A stretch of 64,000 bases of DNA from VRUE01 sp963702575 (GTDB lineage: Bacteria > Actinomycetota > Thermoleophilia > Solirubrobacterales > 70-9): assembly GCA_963702575.1 (NCBI GenBank), contig CAVPCU010000005.1:434001-498000 (forward strand), given 5' to 3'. The stretch's first letter is position 1; every line of letters starts with the position of its first letter. Position numbers and translations under genes: made by a program. Positions 42,283-54,049 of this stretch are shown here, in pieces. Below the pieces are notes generated by a model. The model ran no database searches. It saw only the letters and a list, made by a program, of their open reading frames with translations, and was not told where the DNA came from.

Positions 42283-43668
42283 ATGCCAAGGACGATGTTC
42301 GACAAGATCTGGGAGCAGCACGAGGTCTCCAAGGGGCTGATCTACATCGACCTCCACCTCGTCCACGAGGTGACCTCGCCGCAGGCCTTCGACGGGCTGC
42401 GGATGGCCGGGCGCAAGCTGCGGCGTCCCGACAAGACCCTGGCCACCGCCGACCACAACGTGCCGACCGACGGCACCATGACGGCGCGGCTGATCGCCGA
42501 CGAGCTCTCGCGGGTCCAGGTCGAAACGCTGGAACGCAACTGCGAGGAGTTCGGCGTGCCGATCTTCTCGCTCGGCTCCGACCGCCAGGGGATCGTCCAC
42601 GTGATCGGCCCCGAGCTGGGCGTCACCCAGCCGGGGATGACGATCGTCTGCGGCGACAGCCACACCTCGACCCACGGCGCCTTCGGCGCGCTGGCCTTCG
42701 GCATCGGCACGTCGGAGGTCGAGCACGTCCTCGCGACCCAGTGCATGGTGCAGAAGCGACCGCAGACGATGCGCATCGTCTACGGGGGAGCGCTCGGTCC
42801 CGGCGTCACCCCGAAGGACCTGATCCTGGCGACGATCGGCCGCCTCGGCACCGGTGGCATGGTCGGCCACGCGGTCGAGTACGCCGGGCCGGCGATCGAG
42901 GCGCTATCGATGCCCGGCCGGATGACCGTCTGCAACATGACGATCGAGGGCGGCGGCCGCGCCGGCATGATCGCCCCCGACGAGGCGACCTTCGAGTGGG
43001 TGCGCGGCCGCCCCGCCGCGCCGGCGGACTTCGAGGCCGCGGTCGAGCGCTGGCGCGAGCTGCCCAGCGACCCTGGCGCGAGCTTCGACCGCGAGGTCGA
43101 GATCGACGCCGCGGGCATCTCGCCGATGGTCACCTGGGGGACGAACCCCGGGATGGTGGTCGAGGTCACCGGCACGGTGCCCGACCCCGCGGCGATGGAC
43201 TCGCCGGCCGACCGCGAGTCGGCCGAACGGGCTCTCGCCTACATGGCGCTGGAGCCCGGGACGCCGATGACCGAGGTCGCGCCCGAACGCGTCTTCATCG
43301 GCTCCTGCACCAACTCCCGGATCGAGGACCTGCGCGAGGCCGCCGCCATGGTCGACGGCCGCAAGATCGCCAGCAGCGTCCGCGGCATGGTCGTGCCCGG
43401 CTCCCAGCAGGTGAAGAAGGCCGCCGAGGAGGAGGGCCTGCACGACGTCTTCCGTTCCGCCGGCTTCGAGTGGCGCGAGGCCGGCTGCTCGATGTGCCTG
43501 GGGATGAACCCCGACATCCTGATCGAGGGAGAGCGCTGCGCCTCGACCTCGAACCGCAACTTCGAGGGCCGCCAGGGCAAGGGCGGCCGGACCCACCTGG
43601 TCAGCCCGCGGATGGCCGCCGCAGCGGCCGTCGAGGGCCACTTCGTCGACATCAGGGATTGGAGCTGA
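42283..43668 (+). CDS. leuC: 3-Isopropylmalate dehydratase large subunit
   Basis: A 461-residue aconitase-superfamily subunit holding the [4Fe-4S] cluster. Cluster cysteines are in FIGSCTNSRIEDLR (~345) and CSMCLGMNPD (~405). Also seen are the N-terminal FDKIWEQHEVSKG, TADHNVPTDG, GDSHTSTHGAFGALAFGIGTSE and SNRNFEGRQGKGGRTHLVSP. A GGAGGAGC ribosome site precedes ATG 42283, overlapping the end of the XRE gene. leuD follows after 2 nt. Confidence 0.96.
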   Translation: MPRTMFDKIWEQHEVSKGLIYIDLHLVHEVTSPQAFDGLRMAGRKLRRPDKTLATADHNVPTDGTMTARLIADELSRVQVETLERNCEEFGVPIFSLGSDRQGIVHVIGPELGVTQPGMTIVCGDSHTSTHGAFGALAFGIGTSEVEHVLATQCMVQKRPQTMRIVYGGALGPGVTPKDLILATIGRLGTGGMVGHAVEYAGPAIEALSMPGRMTVCNMTIEGGGRAGMIAPDEATFEWVRGRPAAPADFEAAVERWRELPSDPGASFDREVEIDAAGISPMVTWGTNPGMVVEVTGTVPDPAAMDSPADRESAERALAYMALEPGTPMTEVAPERVFIGSCTNSRIEDLREAAAMVDGRKIASSVRGMVVPGSQQVKKAAEEEGLHDVFRSAGFEWREAGCSMCLGMNPDILIEGERCASTSNRNFEGRQGKGGRTHLVSPRMAAAAAVEGHFVDIRDWS

Positions 43669-43670
43669 GC

Positions 43671-44234
43671 ATGCGACCGATAGACGTGATCGAGGGCAAG
43701 GTCTCGGTCCTGGACAGGGCCGACGTCGACACCGACCAGATCATCCCCAAGCAGTTCCTCAAGCGGGTCGAGCGGACCGGCTTCGGCGAGTTCCTCTTTT
43801 ACGACTGGATCCGCGACGGCGAGATCGAGCTGGCGCCCAACCCGATCCTCGTCGCCGGTCGCAACTTCGGCTGCGGCTCCTCGCGCGAGCACGCCCCCTG
43901 GGCGCTCGAGGACTTCGGCTTCGAGGCGATCGTCGCTCCCTCCTTCGCCGACATCTTCTACGTCAACTGCACCAAGGTCGGCCTGCTGCCCGTGGTGCTC
44001 GACGAGGAGCACTGCCGTGCGGTCGCCGAGGCCGGCGAGGCGCGGATCGACGTCGACGACCAGACCGTGACCTGCGCCGGCGGCGTCTTCGAGTTCGAGA
44101 TCGAGCCCGACGTCAAACACCGCCTGCTGAACGGCCTCGACGACATCGGCATCACCCTGGAGAACGCGGGGGCGATCGATGCCTTCGAGACGGGCGAGGC
44201 AGCGGGGCGCGGGCCGGTCACCACGGCGCTATGA
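43671..44234 (+). CDS. leuD: 3-Isopropylmalate dehydratase small subunit
   Basis: A 187-residue swivelling-domain subunit pairing with LeuC. Typical motifs are DVDTDQIIPKQFLKRVERTGF, NFGCGSSREHAPWALEDFG and PSFADIFYVNCTKVGLLPV. The frame is open upstream across leuC, but ATG 43671 directly after leuC starts the homology. It overlaps the next gene (methyltransferase) by four bases. Confidence 0.96.
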   Translation: MRPIDVIEGKVSVLDRADVDTDQIIPKQFLKRVERTGFGEFLFYDWIRDGEIELAPNPILVAGRNFGCGSSREHAPWALEDFGFEAIVAPSFADIFYVNCTKVGLLPVVLDEEHCRAVAEAGEARIDVDDQTVTCAGGVFEFEIEPDVKHRLLNGLDDIGITLENAGAIDAFETGEAAGRGPVTTAL

Positions 44235-45016
44235 GCGGCGGCGAACCACCGGCGGGGGCGATGAACAGCGGCCCGCGCGAGTGGGACGCGGAGACCTACG
44301 ACGCGATCTCCGATCCCCAGTTCGAATGGGGGACGGAGGTGCTCGGGCGGCTGGGGCTGAGCGGTGAGGAGTCGGCGATAGACGCCGGCTGCGGCTCGGG
44401 CAAAGTCACCGAGAGACTGCTCGAGCGCCTGCCCGACGGGCGTCTGCTCGCGGTCGACGGCTCCGAGGCGATGATCGCCAAGGCGAAGGAGCGGCTGGGG
44501 GAGAGGGTGGACTACCTGGTCGCCGACCTCTCCGAGCTCGAGGTCGAGCGGCCGGTGGACCTGATCTTCTCGACCGCGACTTTCCACTGGATCCTCGATC
44601 ACGAGCGTCTCTTCGAGCGCCTGCATGCCGCGCTGCGGCCCGGTGGCCGCCTGGTCGCCCAGTGCGGCGGGCAGGGGAACGTCGCCGAGCACGCCCAGGT
44701 GATCGCGACGGTTGCCGCCAGGCCTCGGTTCGCCTCGCACCTCGAGCAGATGACCGGGATCTGGAACTTCGCCGCCCCCGACGAGACGGAAGCCCGCCTG
44801 CGCGCGGCCGGCTTCGCCAGCGCCCGCTGCTGGCTGGAGCCCAAGCCCGTGACGCCCCCGCATCCGCTCGAGTTCACCTCGACGGTCACCCTCGGGCCCC
44901 TCCTCGCCCAGCTCCCCGAAGACCTCCGCCGACCCTTCGCCGAAGCGATCCTCGAAGAATCCCCCGAGCCGCTGACCCTCGACTACGTCCGCCTCAACAT
45001 CGAGGCCGTCGCCTAG
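44231..45016 (+). CDS. Class I SAM methyltransferase (trans-aconitate methyltransferase-like)
   Basis: A 261-residue class I methyltransferase. Motif I is AIDAGCGSGKVTERLLERLP (~49-68), motif II LAVDGSEAMIAKAKERLG and post-motif FSTATFHWILDHERLFERLH. The W-D-x3-Y start (EWDAETYDAISDPQFEWG) and FHW motif resemble Tam, which methylates trans-aconitate; yeast Tmt1 of the same activity also methylates 3-isopropylmalate. It overlaps leuD by four bases and sits one base from leuB, so it is locked in the leucine operon. Methylation of an isopropylmalate/aconitate-like by-product is inferred. ATG 44261 is an alternative start. Confidence 0.8.
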   Translation: MSGGEPPAGAMNSGPREWDAETYDAISDPQFEWGTEVLGRLGLSGEESAIDAGCGSGKVTERLLERLPDGRLLAVDGSEAMIAKAKERLGERVDYLVADLSELEVERPVDLIFSTATFHWILDHERLFERLHAALRPGGRLVAQCGGQGNVAEHAQVIATVAARPRFASHLEQMTGIWNFAAPDETEARLRAAGFASARCWLEPKPVTPPHPLEFTSTVTLGPLLAQLPEDLRRPFAEAILEESPEPLTLDYVRLNIEAVA

Positions 45017-45017
45017 A

Positions 45018-46106
45018 GTGCGGACCGCTTTGGCTGCCGCTCCGCGCATAGTCCTGCTGCCCGGCGATGGGATCGGGCCGGAGATCGTCGATGCGGCGCG
45101 GCGGGTCCTCGAGGCGCTGGGCGAGTTCGAGTTCGAGGAGCGGTCGATGGGCGGCTGCTCGATCGACGAGCACGGCGTCGCCCTCACCGATGAGGTGCTC
45201 GAGGCCTGCCGTGGCGCCGACGCCGTCCTCCTTGGGGCCGTCGGCGGGCCGAAATGGGACACCACCGACCCCGACGCGCCCCGTCCCGAGCAGGGTCTGC
45301 TCGGCCTGCGCAAGGGGATGGGCCTCTACGCCAACCTGCGTCCGGTGCGTCCCAGCCCGGCGCTGGTCCACTCCAGCCCGCTGCGCGAGGAGCGGATCGC
45401 CGGCACCGACCTGCTGGTCGTGCGCGAGCTCACCGGCGGCATCTACTTCGGCGACAGCGGCCGCGAGGGCGACCGCGCCCACGACACCTGCGAGTACTCG
45501 GTGGCCGAGATCGAGCGGATCGCCCGTACCGGCTTCGAGGCCGCCCAGCGCCGTGCTGCCGGCAGCGGTCGCGCCCCCCGCGTCACCTCGGTCGACAAGG
45601 CCAACGTGCTCGAGACCTCGCGCCTCTGGCGCGAGGTGGTCAGCCGCGTCGCCGGCGAGTACCCCGACGTCGCGCTCGACCACCTGCTGGTCGACAACGC
45701 CGCGATGCAGCTCGTCTCCCGCCCGGCCGAGTTCGACGTGATCCTCACCGAGAACCTCTTCGGCGACATCCTCAGCGACGAGTCGGCGATGCTCACCGGC
45801 TCGCTCGGCATGCTGCCCTCGGCCAGCCTCGGCGCCGACGGCGACCCGGGCCTTTTCGAGCCGGTGCACGGCTCGGCTCCGGACATCGCCGGCCAGGGGA
45901 TCGCCAACCCGCTCGCCACCTTCCTCAGCGCGGCGATGATGCTGCGCCACGGCCTCAGCCGGGCCGAGGACGCCGCCCGCGTCGAGGGAGCGGTCGATGC
46001 GGTGCTCGACCGCGGCCTGCGCACGCCCGACCTGGCGGCGGCGGGGGAGGAGACCGTGGGCACGGACGAGATCGCCGCAGCTGTCCTTGCCGAGATGAGC
46101 CCATAG
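45018..46106 (+). CDS. leuB: 3-Isopropylmalate dehydrogenase
   Basis: A 362-residue NAD-dependent oxidative decarboxylase. Visible are LLPGDGIGPEIVDAARRVLE, LGAVGGPKWDT, LRKGMGLYANLRPVR (substrate arginines), RELTGGIYFGDSGREG, DKANVLETSRLWREVV, the metal-binding VILTENLFGDILSDESAMLTGSL (given here in parts across ~236-258) and FEPVHGSAPDIAGQGIANP. GTG start one base after the methyltransferase stop. Confidence 0.95.
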   Translation: MRTALAAAPRIVLLPGDGIGPEIVDAARRVLEALGEFEFEERSMGGCSIDEHGVALTDEVLEACRGADAVLLGAVGGPKWDTTDPDAPRPEQGLLGLRKGMGLYANLRPVRPSPALVHSSPLREERIAGTDLLVVRELTGGIYFGDSGREGDRAHDTCEYSVAEIERIARTGFEAAQRRAAGSGRAPRVTSVDKANVLETSRLWREVVSRVAGEYPDVALDHLLVDNAAMQLVSRPAEFDVILTENLFGDILSDESAMLTGSLGMLPSASLGADGDPGLFEPVHGSAPDIAGQGIANPLATFLSAAMMLRHGLSRAEDAARVEGAVDAVLDRGLRTPDLAAAGEETVGTDEIAAAVLAEMSP

Positions 46107-46110
46107 GGCA

Positions 46111-46116
46111 TAATTT
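46111..46116 (+). promoter_or_regulatory. -10 box (TAATTT) of ilvE
   Basis: TAATTT (within CATAATTT) ends 6 nt before ATG 46123, giving ilvE its own leaderless start. Confidence 0.45.
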
Positions 46117-46122
46117 CCCGGG

Positions 46123-47064
46123 ATGGAGACCGCGGAGCTGATCTGGCAGAACGGCGAGTTCGTCCCCTGGGACGAGGCGAAGACGCACGTGCTCAGCCAC
46201 GGCTTGCACTACGGCACCGGCGTCTTCGAGGGAATCCGCTGCTACGAGACCGAGCGCGGGCCGGCGGTCTTCCGCCACCGCGAGCACCTCGAACGGCTGG
46301 AGAAGTCGGCTGAGCTCTACTACTTCCAGCTCCCCTACTCGGCCGAGGAGATCCGCGAGGCGACCAACGAGCTGATCCGCCGCAACGGGCTCGGCTCCTG
46401 CTACATCCGCCCGCTGGCCTACCGCGGCTACGGCAACCTGGGGCTGTACGCGACCGACGCGCCGATCGACGTGATCGTCGCCGCCTTCCCCTGGGGCGTC
46501 TACCTCGGCGAGGAGGGCGCCAGGCACGGCATCCGCACCAAGGTCTCCTCCTGGCGGACGATCTCCGGCGACAGCCTGATCCCGCACGCCAAGGCCTCCG
46601 GCCAGTACCTCAACTCCGTCCTCGCCAAGACCGAGGCGACCGCCGCTGGGTACGACGAGGCGATCCTGCTCGACCAGCACGGATTCGTCTCCGAGGGCTC
46701 CGGTGAGAACGTCTTCGTCGTCCGCGAGGGGACGATCTGCACGCCGCCGCACACCGCGGCGATCCTCGACGGCATCAGCCGCAACGCGGTGGTGCAGATC
46801 GCCCGCGACCTCGGCTACGCGGTCGAGGAGCGCGACATCGCCCGCGCCGAGCTCTACCTCGCCGACGAGGTCTTCCTCACCGGCACCGCGGCCGAGCTGG
46901 TCCCCGTGCGCGAGGTCGACGACCACCCGCTGGGCGAGCCGGGCGAGATCACCAAGGTGATCCAGGCGAAGTTCCAGGACGCCCTGCACGGTCGCGCCGA
47001 GGAGTACCTGGAGTGGCTCGACTTCATCGAGGCTCCGACCGGGCGAATTACGCCTGCCGCCTAG
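46123..47064 (+). CDS. ilvE: Branched-chain amino acid aminotransferase
   Basis: A 313-residue fold-type IV PLP aminotransferase catalysing the last step of Val, Leu and Ile synthesis. HGLHYGTGVFEGIRCYET, RPLAYRGYGNLGL, the cofactor Lys in HAKASGQYLNSVLAKTEA (~160), EGSGENVFVVREG and the C-terminal VFLTGTAAELVPVREVDD are present. It lies between leuB and cimA. Confidence 0.95.
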   Translation: METAELIWQNGEFVPWDEAKTHVLSHGLHYGTGVFEGIRCYETERGPAVFRHREHLERLEKSAELYYFQLPYSAEEIREATNELIRRNGLGSCYIRPLAYRGYGNLGLYATDAPIDVIVAAFPWGVYLGEEGARHGIRTKVSSWRTISGDSLIPHAKASGQYLNSVLAKTEATAAGYDEAILLDQHGFVSEGSGENVFVVREGTICTPPHTAAILDGISRNAVVQIARDLGYAVEERDIARAELYLADEVFLTGTAAELVPVREVDDHPLGEPGEITKVIQAKFQDALHGRAEEYLEWLDFIEAPTGRITPAA

Positions 47065-47091
47065 CGGCTGGCGCTGCGCTGCGCGCAGGCG

Positions 47092-47107
47092 GGGGGCACC
47101 GGCCCCC
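47092..47107 (+). other. GC hairpin between ilvE and cimA
   Basis: GGGGGC (47092-47097) pairs with GCCCCC (47102-47107) over a 4-nt loop in the 76-bp gap. It lacks a U tract. It could attenuate read-through into cimA; no leader peptide is apparent here. Confidence 0.35.
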
Positions 47108-47140
47108 TCCCGGGTCCTCTCTCGTATCGAAAGGCATCGA

Positions 47141-48696
<1,556 letters not shown>

Positions 48697-48700
<4 letters not shown>

Positions 48701-49808
48701 CCGAGCAGATCCCGTTGGCGAGACCCGAGCTGGGCGAGCGCGAGGAGGAGCTCGTGCTCGAGGTGCTGCGCTCCGGCCGGCTCTCGCTCGGGCCGATGGG
48801 GGAGCGCTTCGAGCGCGAGCTCGCCGCCTGGCTGGGGGTCGAGGACGCGGTCGCGGTATCGAGCGGCACCGCCGGGCTGCACCTCGGCGTGCGGGCGCTC
48901 GGCTGGGGCCCCGGGGACGAGGTGCTGACCAGCCCGTTCAGCTTCGTCGCCTCGGCCAACTGCCTGCTCTACGAGGACGCCAGGCCGGTCTTCTGCGACG
49001 TCGACCCGGTGAGCCTCGACCTCGACCCGGGCGCTGTCGAGGCCGCCCTGGGCGAGCGCAGCGCCGGCATCCTCCCGGTCCACATCTTCGGCTTCCCGGC
49101 GGCGATGGCCGAGCTCGAGGCGATCGCGGCGCGGCGCGGGCTCGGCCTGCTCGAGGACGCCTGCGAGGCGCTGGGAGCGATCGACGCCGAGGGCCGCAAG
49201 GTCGGCGCCCGCGGCAACCTCGCGACCTTCGCCTTCTACGCCAACAAGCAGCTGACCACGGGGGAGGGGGGGATGATCGTGCCCCCGAGCCCGGAGGCCG
49301 CCGCGCGGCTGCGCTCCGAGCGCAACCAGGGGCGCGCCGCCGACATGGGCTGGCTCGACCACGGCGGGCTCGGCTTCAACTACCGCCTCACCGACGTCGC
49401 CGCGGCGCTGGGCGTGGCCCAGCTGGAGAAGCTCGACGCGATGCTGTCCCGCCGCGACGCCGTGGCCTCCCTCTACGAGCGCGGCCTGGCGGGGATCGAG
49501 GGGGTCGAGGCGCCGGCCGCGACGCGCGACGCCGAGCGCCGCAGCTGGTTCGTCTATCCGGTCCGCCTCCCGGCGGAAGCCGATCGAGACGCGACGATCG
49601 CCGCCCTCGCCGAGCGCGGCGTCGCCAGCAAGGCCTACCTGCCCTGCATCCACCTCTTCCCCCAGTTCCGCGAGCTGGGCTGGCGCGAGGGCCAGTTCCC
49701 GATCGCCGAAGCGGCCTCGGCCCGCTCGCTCGCGCTGCCCTTCTTCACGCAGATGACCGAGTCTCACGTCGAGCGCGTGTGCGAGGCTCTCGCCGAATCG
49801 CTCCGCTG

Positions 49809-49809
<1 letters not shown>
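48697..49809 (+). CDS. DegT/DnrJ/EryC1/StrS-family aminotransferase
   Basis: A 370-residue PLP aminotransferase that usually adds an amino group to a nucleotide-linked keto-sugar. Seen are ARPELGEREEELVLEVLRSG, AVSSGTAGLHLGVRALG, SPFSFVASANCLLYEDARPV, LLEDACEALGA and the cofactor Lys in FYANKQLTTGEGGMI (~185). The frame is open across cimA, but ATG 48697, overlapping cimA's stop by four bases, begins the family homology. No sugar-nucleotide genes are adjacent, so the substrate is open. argH starts in its stop codon. Confidence 0.88.
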
Positions 49810-51200
<1,391 letters not shown>

Positions 51201-51210
51201 TGCCCTCCTC

Positions 51211-51252
51211 CCGGGAGCTTTTAGGGGGTCATAGCCCCCACAATGCTCCCGG
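51211..51252 (+). other. Nested hairpin after argH
   Basis: Outer stem CCGGGAGC (51211-51218) with GCTCCCGG (51245-51252); inner stem GGGGG (51224-51228) with CCCCC (51235-51239), loop TCATAG. It may terminate argH or lead mpg. Its presence, and a TTA codon in the frame, argue that mpg does not start at ATG 51200. Confidence 0.5.
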
Positions 51253-51262
51253 ATGTCTGACG

Positions 51263-51835
51263 GTGAGCTTCTTCGACCGCTCGGTGCACGAGGTCGCCCG
51301 CGACCTGGTCGGCTGCCGGCTCTTCTACGCCGGTTGCGGCGGCACCATCGTCGAGACCGAGAGCTACGAGCGCGACGACCCGGCCTGCCACGCCTACGCC
51401 GGCCTGACCAAGCGCACCGAGGTGCTGTTCGGCCCGCCCGGACGCGCCTACGTCTACCTCTCCTACGGCATCCACAGCCTGCTCAACGCGGTCGCCGAAG
51501 CGGACGGCGAGGCGGCGGCGGTGCTGATCCGCGCGCTCGAGCCGAGCGCCGGGATCGAGCAAATGCAGGCCCGCCGCGGCCCGCGGCCCGCGGCCGACCT
51601 CTGCTCGGGTCCCGGCAAGCTGACCGAGGCGCTCGGCATCGGTCTCGAGCAGAACGGCGCCAACCTCGGTGCCGCCCCCTTCCTGCTGGCGCCGCGCGAG
51701 CCGGAGTGGGAGGGCGAGATCGTCGCCGGCCCCCGGGTCGGCATCACCAAGGCGGTGGACCGCCCCTGGCGCTTCAGCCTCGCCGGCAGCCCCTTCGTCT
51801 CGCGCCCCCGGCCGGTCTCGCTCAGCCGGCGGTGA
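51263..51835 (+). CDS. mpg: DNA-3-methyladenine glycosylase (Mpg/AAG type)
   Basis: A ~190-residue base-excision glycosylase removing alkylated purines. N-terminal FFDRSVHEVARDLVGCRL; catalytic Glu in GGTIVETESYERDDPACHAY; RAYVYLSYGIHSLLNAV; SGPGKLTEALGI; VGITKAVDRPWRF. The frame opens at ATG 51200 in argH's stop. I prefer GTG 51263, because the extra 21 residues span a nested hairpin and a TTA codon and do not resemble the family. The 3' end overlaps the convergent penicillin-binding protein by 14 nt. Confidence 0.88.
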   Translation: MSFFDRSVHEVARDLVGCRLFYAGCGGTIVETESYERDDPACHAYAGLTKRTEVLFGPPGRAYVYLSYGIHSLLNAVAEADGEAAAVLIRALEPSAGIEQMQARRGPRPAADLCSGPGKLTEALGIGLEQNGANLGAAPFLLAPREPEWEGEIVAGPRVGITKAVDRPWRFSLAGSPFVSRPRPVSLSRR

Positions 51836-54020
51836 CGCCCCCGCCCCCGCCGCTCGATTCGGGCGCGGCGGGCGCTGGCGCCGCTTCGGGTTCGGGAGCG
51901 GCTTCGCCTTCTGGTTCGGGCGAGGTTTCGGGTTCTTCGGGCGCCGCTTCGGGTTCGGACGAGGATTCGGAGGGGACGTACGTTTCTTCTTCGGTCGAGG
52001 AGCTTTCGCCGGAGGATCCCGAACTCGAGCGGGCGCTCCGGTGGGCTGCCTTTTCGCTCGCTCGTTCGGCGGCCTCTTCTGACTTGATTTCTTCCCAGGC
52101 GGAGATCACGCTCGCCCAGATCAGCGCCGGGAAGGTGCCGCCCATCACCGGGCCGCCGTTGTAGAGGGTGGTCATCGGCGTCGTCGTGTCCGCGTAGCCG
52201 ACCCAGACACAGGCGGTCACTTCTTCGGTGGCGCCGCAGAACCAGGCGTCGCCGTTGTTCTCGGTCGTCCCGGTCTTGCCCCACTGGCCCGGCGCGCCGA
52301 TGTTGGCGTGGGTGCCGGTGCCGCTGCTGACCACGGTTTCGAGGATGCTCTTCGCCTCTTCCGCGGTGCCTTCCGAGATCACCTGTTCGTGCACCGGGTC
52401 GTTGTCGCCGCCCTTGATCGTGTGCCCGTTCTGATCGGTGACCTTGGTGTAGGCGACCGAGCTGTCGCCCGGTTCGGGCGCCAGCGTCCCGCTGACCCGA
52501 TTGCCGTCATTCGCGATCGTCATGTAGGCGTAGGCCCAACCCAGCGGCGAGACGCCTTCCTTGAGGCCGCCGAGCACCATCGCCGGGTTGGTCGAGATCG
52601 AGCCCGAGTAGCCCATCTTGTGGATCGTCGAGGCGATCGAGCGGGTGCGGTCCTCGATCGTCTTGCCCTTGAGCCCTTCGAGCGCCAGCTGCGAGTAGAT
52701 CGAGTTGTCGGAGTAGGTGGTGGCGCAGACGATGTCGCAGGAGCCGAGGTAGGAGCCTTCGTCGTTGTGGACTTCGAACGTTTCCTGGCCGTGCTTGCCG
52801 AAGTGGAACACCTGCGGCGCCGATTCGTAGACGGTGTACGGGGAGATTCCCTCTTCGAGGGCCGTGATGAGCTCGAAGGGCTTGATCGAGGAGCCGGGTT
52901 GGCGCCGCCCCAGGGTCGCCAGGTTGAAGGGCTTGGTCTCGAAGTTCGGCCCGCCGACCATCGCCTTGACCCCGGCGTTCCTGTTGTCGAGCACAACCAC
53001 GGAGGCCGTCGGCGGCAGGTAGCCGAGGTAGGAGCTGACCGCTTCTTCGGCGGCGTTCTGCAGCCGTAGGTCGAGCGTGCTCTTCACCTTCAGCCCGCCG
53101 AAGAACGCTTTCGCGGCGCCGTAGCGTTCGACCAGCTGCTGGCGCAGCCAGGAGGTGAAGTAGGGGGCCTTCGATTCGAGGTGGGGTGGTTCGATGTCGC
53201 TCGGCGAAGGCAGTGCCTGCTTGGTCCCTTCTTCGAACTGTTCCTGGGTGATGTAGCCCTGTTCGTACATCTTTTCCAGCACCAGGTTGCGCCTGCCGAG
53301 CGCGTTTTCGGGGTAGATCTTCGGGTCGAATGCAGAGGGGGAGGCGATGATCGCCGCCAGCGTCGCCGCCTCCCACGGCTCCAGCACCGAGGCGCAGGGC
53401 TCCGTCGGCGTGCCGCAACCCGGGTGCGCCTTGCCGAAGTAGGTGCGCGCGGCGGCCTCGATCCCATAGGCGCCCTCGCCGAAGTAGATCGTGTTGAGGT
53501 ACTCGGTGAGGATCTTGTCCTTGCTCCAGTGGCGCTCCAGCCGGTAGGCCAGCGCCGCCTCGCGGAATTTCTCGAAGATCGTGCGTTCGCCCTGGGCCGC
53601 GAGGGCGTTCTTGACGAACTGCTCGGTGATCGTCGAAGCCCCCTGCTGGGCGCTCTGGCTGAGGACGTCGGCGACGAGGGCGCGGCCGATGCCGCGCAGG
53701 TCGACGCCGTTGTGTTCGTAGAAGCGCGAGTCCTCGATCGAGACCACGGCATTCTTGACGTTTGGCGAGATCTGCCCCGAGTCGAGCAGGATCTTGTTCT
53801 GATTGCTGGTCAGCGTCCCGATCGGTTCGCCGTTCGCGCCGAAGACCTCGCTGTTCTTGGCTTCCTTGAACTGGGCGAAGTCGTAGATCGCCGGCAGGTC
53901 GCGCGAGACGGCGACCATCATCCCGAAGACCATCGAGACAAGTGCGAGTACGCCGAGGCCGAGCAGGACGAAGAGGATGCGCAGCTTCTTCAGGCGCGGC
54001 TTGGTGCTGTTGCCCGCCAA
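51822..54020 (-). CDS. Class A penicillin-binding protein (PBP1a type)
   Basis: A 732-residue bifunctional peptidoglycan synthase with a short cytosolic N-terminus and one membrane anchor (~15-38). GT51 glycosyltransferase: AVVSIEDSRFYEHNGVDLRG with the catalytic Glu (~96), QGASTITEQFVKN, IYFGEGAYGIEAAARTYFGK. Transpeptidase: SxxK in QPGSSIKPFELI (~385), SxN in YSDNSIYSQLA, KTG in WGKTGTTENNGDAWFCG. A C-terminal disordered tail (~655-732) is rich in Ser, Glu, Pro and Ala. TTG start at 54020; no good ribosome site, but TAGACT lies 12 nt upstream. Confidence 0.92.
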   Translation of the reverse strand: MAGNSTKPRLKKLRILFVLLGLGVLALVSMVFGMMVAVSRDLPAIYDFAQFKEAKNSEVFGANGEPIGTLTSNQNKILLDSGQISPNVKNAVVSIEDSRFYEHNGVDLRGIGRALVADVLSQSAQQGASTITEQFVKNALAAQGERTIFEKFREAALAYRLERHWSKDKILTEYLNTIYFGEGAYGIEAAARTYFGKAHPGCGTPTEPCASVLEPWEAATLAAIIASPSAFDPKIYPENALGRRNLVLEKMYEQGYITQEQFEEGTKQALPSPSDIEPPHLESKAPYFTSWLRQQLVERYGAAKAFFGGLKVKSTLDLRLQNAAEEAVSSYLGYLPPTASVVVLDNRNAGVKAMVGGPNFETKPFNLATLGRRQPGSSIKPFELITALEEGISPYTVYESAPQVFHFGKHGQETFEVHNDEGSYLGSCDIVCATTYSDNSIYSQLALEGLKGKTIEDRTRSIASTIHKMGYSGSISTNPAMVLGGLKEGVSPLGWAYAYMTIANDGNRVSGTLAPEPGDSSVAYTKVTDQNGHTIKGGDNDPVHEQVISEGTAEEAKSILETVVSSGTGTHANIGAPGQWGKTGTTENNGDAWFCGATEEVTACVWVGYADTTTPMTTLYNGGPVMGGTFPALIWASVISAWEEIKSEEAAERASEKAAHRSARSSSGSSGESSSTEEETYVPSESSSEPEAAPEEPETSPEPEGEAAPEPEAAPAPAAPESSGGGGGVTAG

Positions 54021-54032
54021 GAGGAGGGCGGC

Positions 54033-54042
54033 AGTCTAGCAT
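54033..54042. promoter_or_regulatory. Overlapping divergent -10 boxes of PBP and tyrS
   Basis: The plus strand has TAGCAT (54037-54042), 7 nt before tyrS GTG 54050. The minus strand has TAGACT (54038-54033), 12 nt before the PBP TTG. The two boxes share bases 54037-54038, so transcription of the two genes is probably mutually exclusive at any instant. Confidence 0.5.
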
Positions 54043-54049
54043 TGCCGCC

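Noticed and set aside
54021..54049. T-box riboswitch before tyrS
   Set aside because: Only 29 bp separate PBP and tyrS, and the promoter box is 7 nt from the start; there is no room for a T-box.
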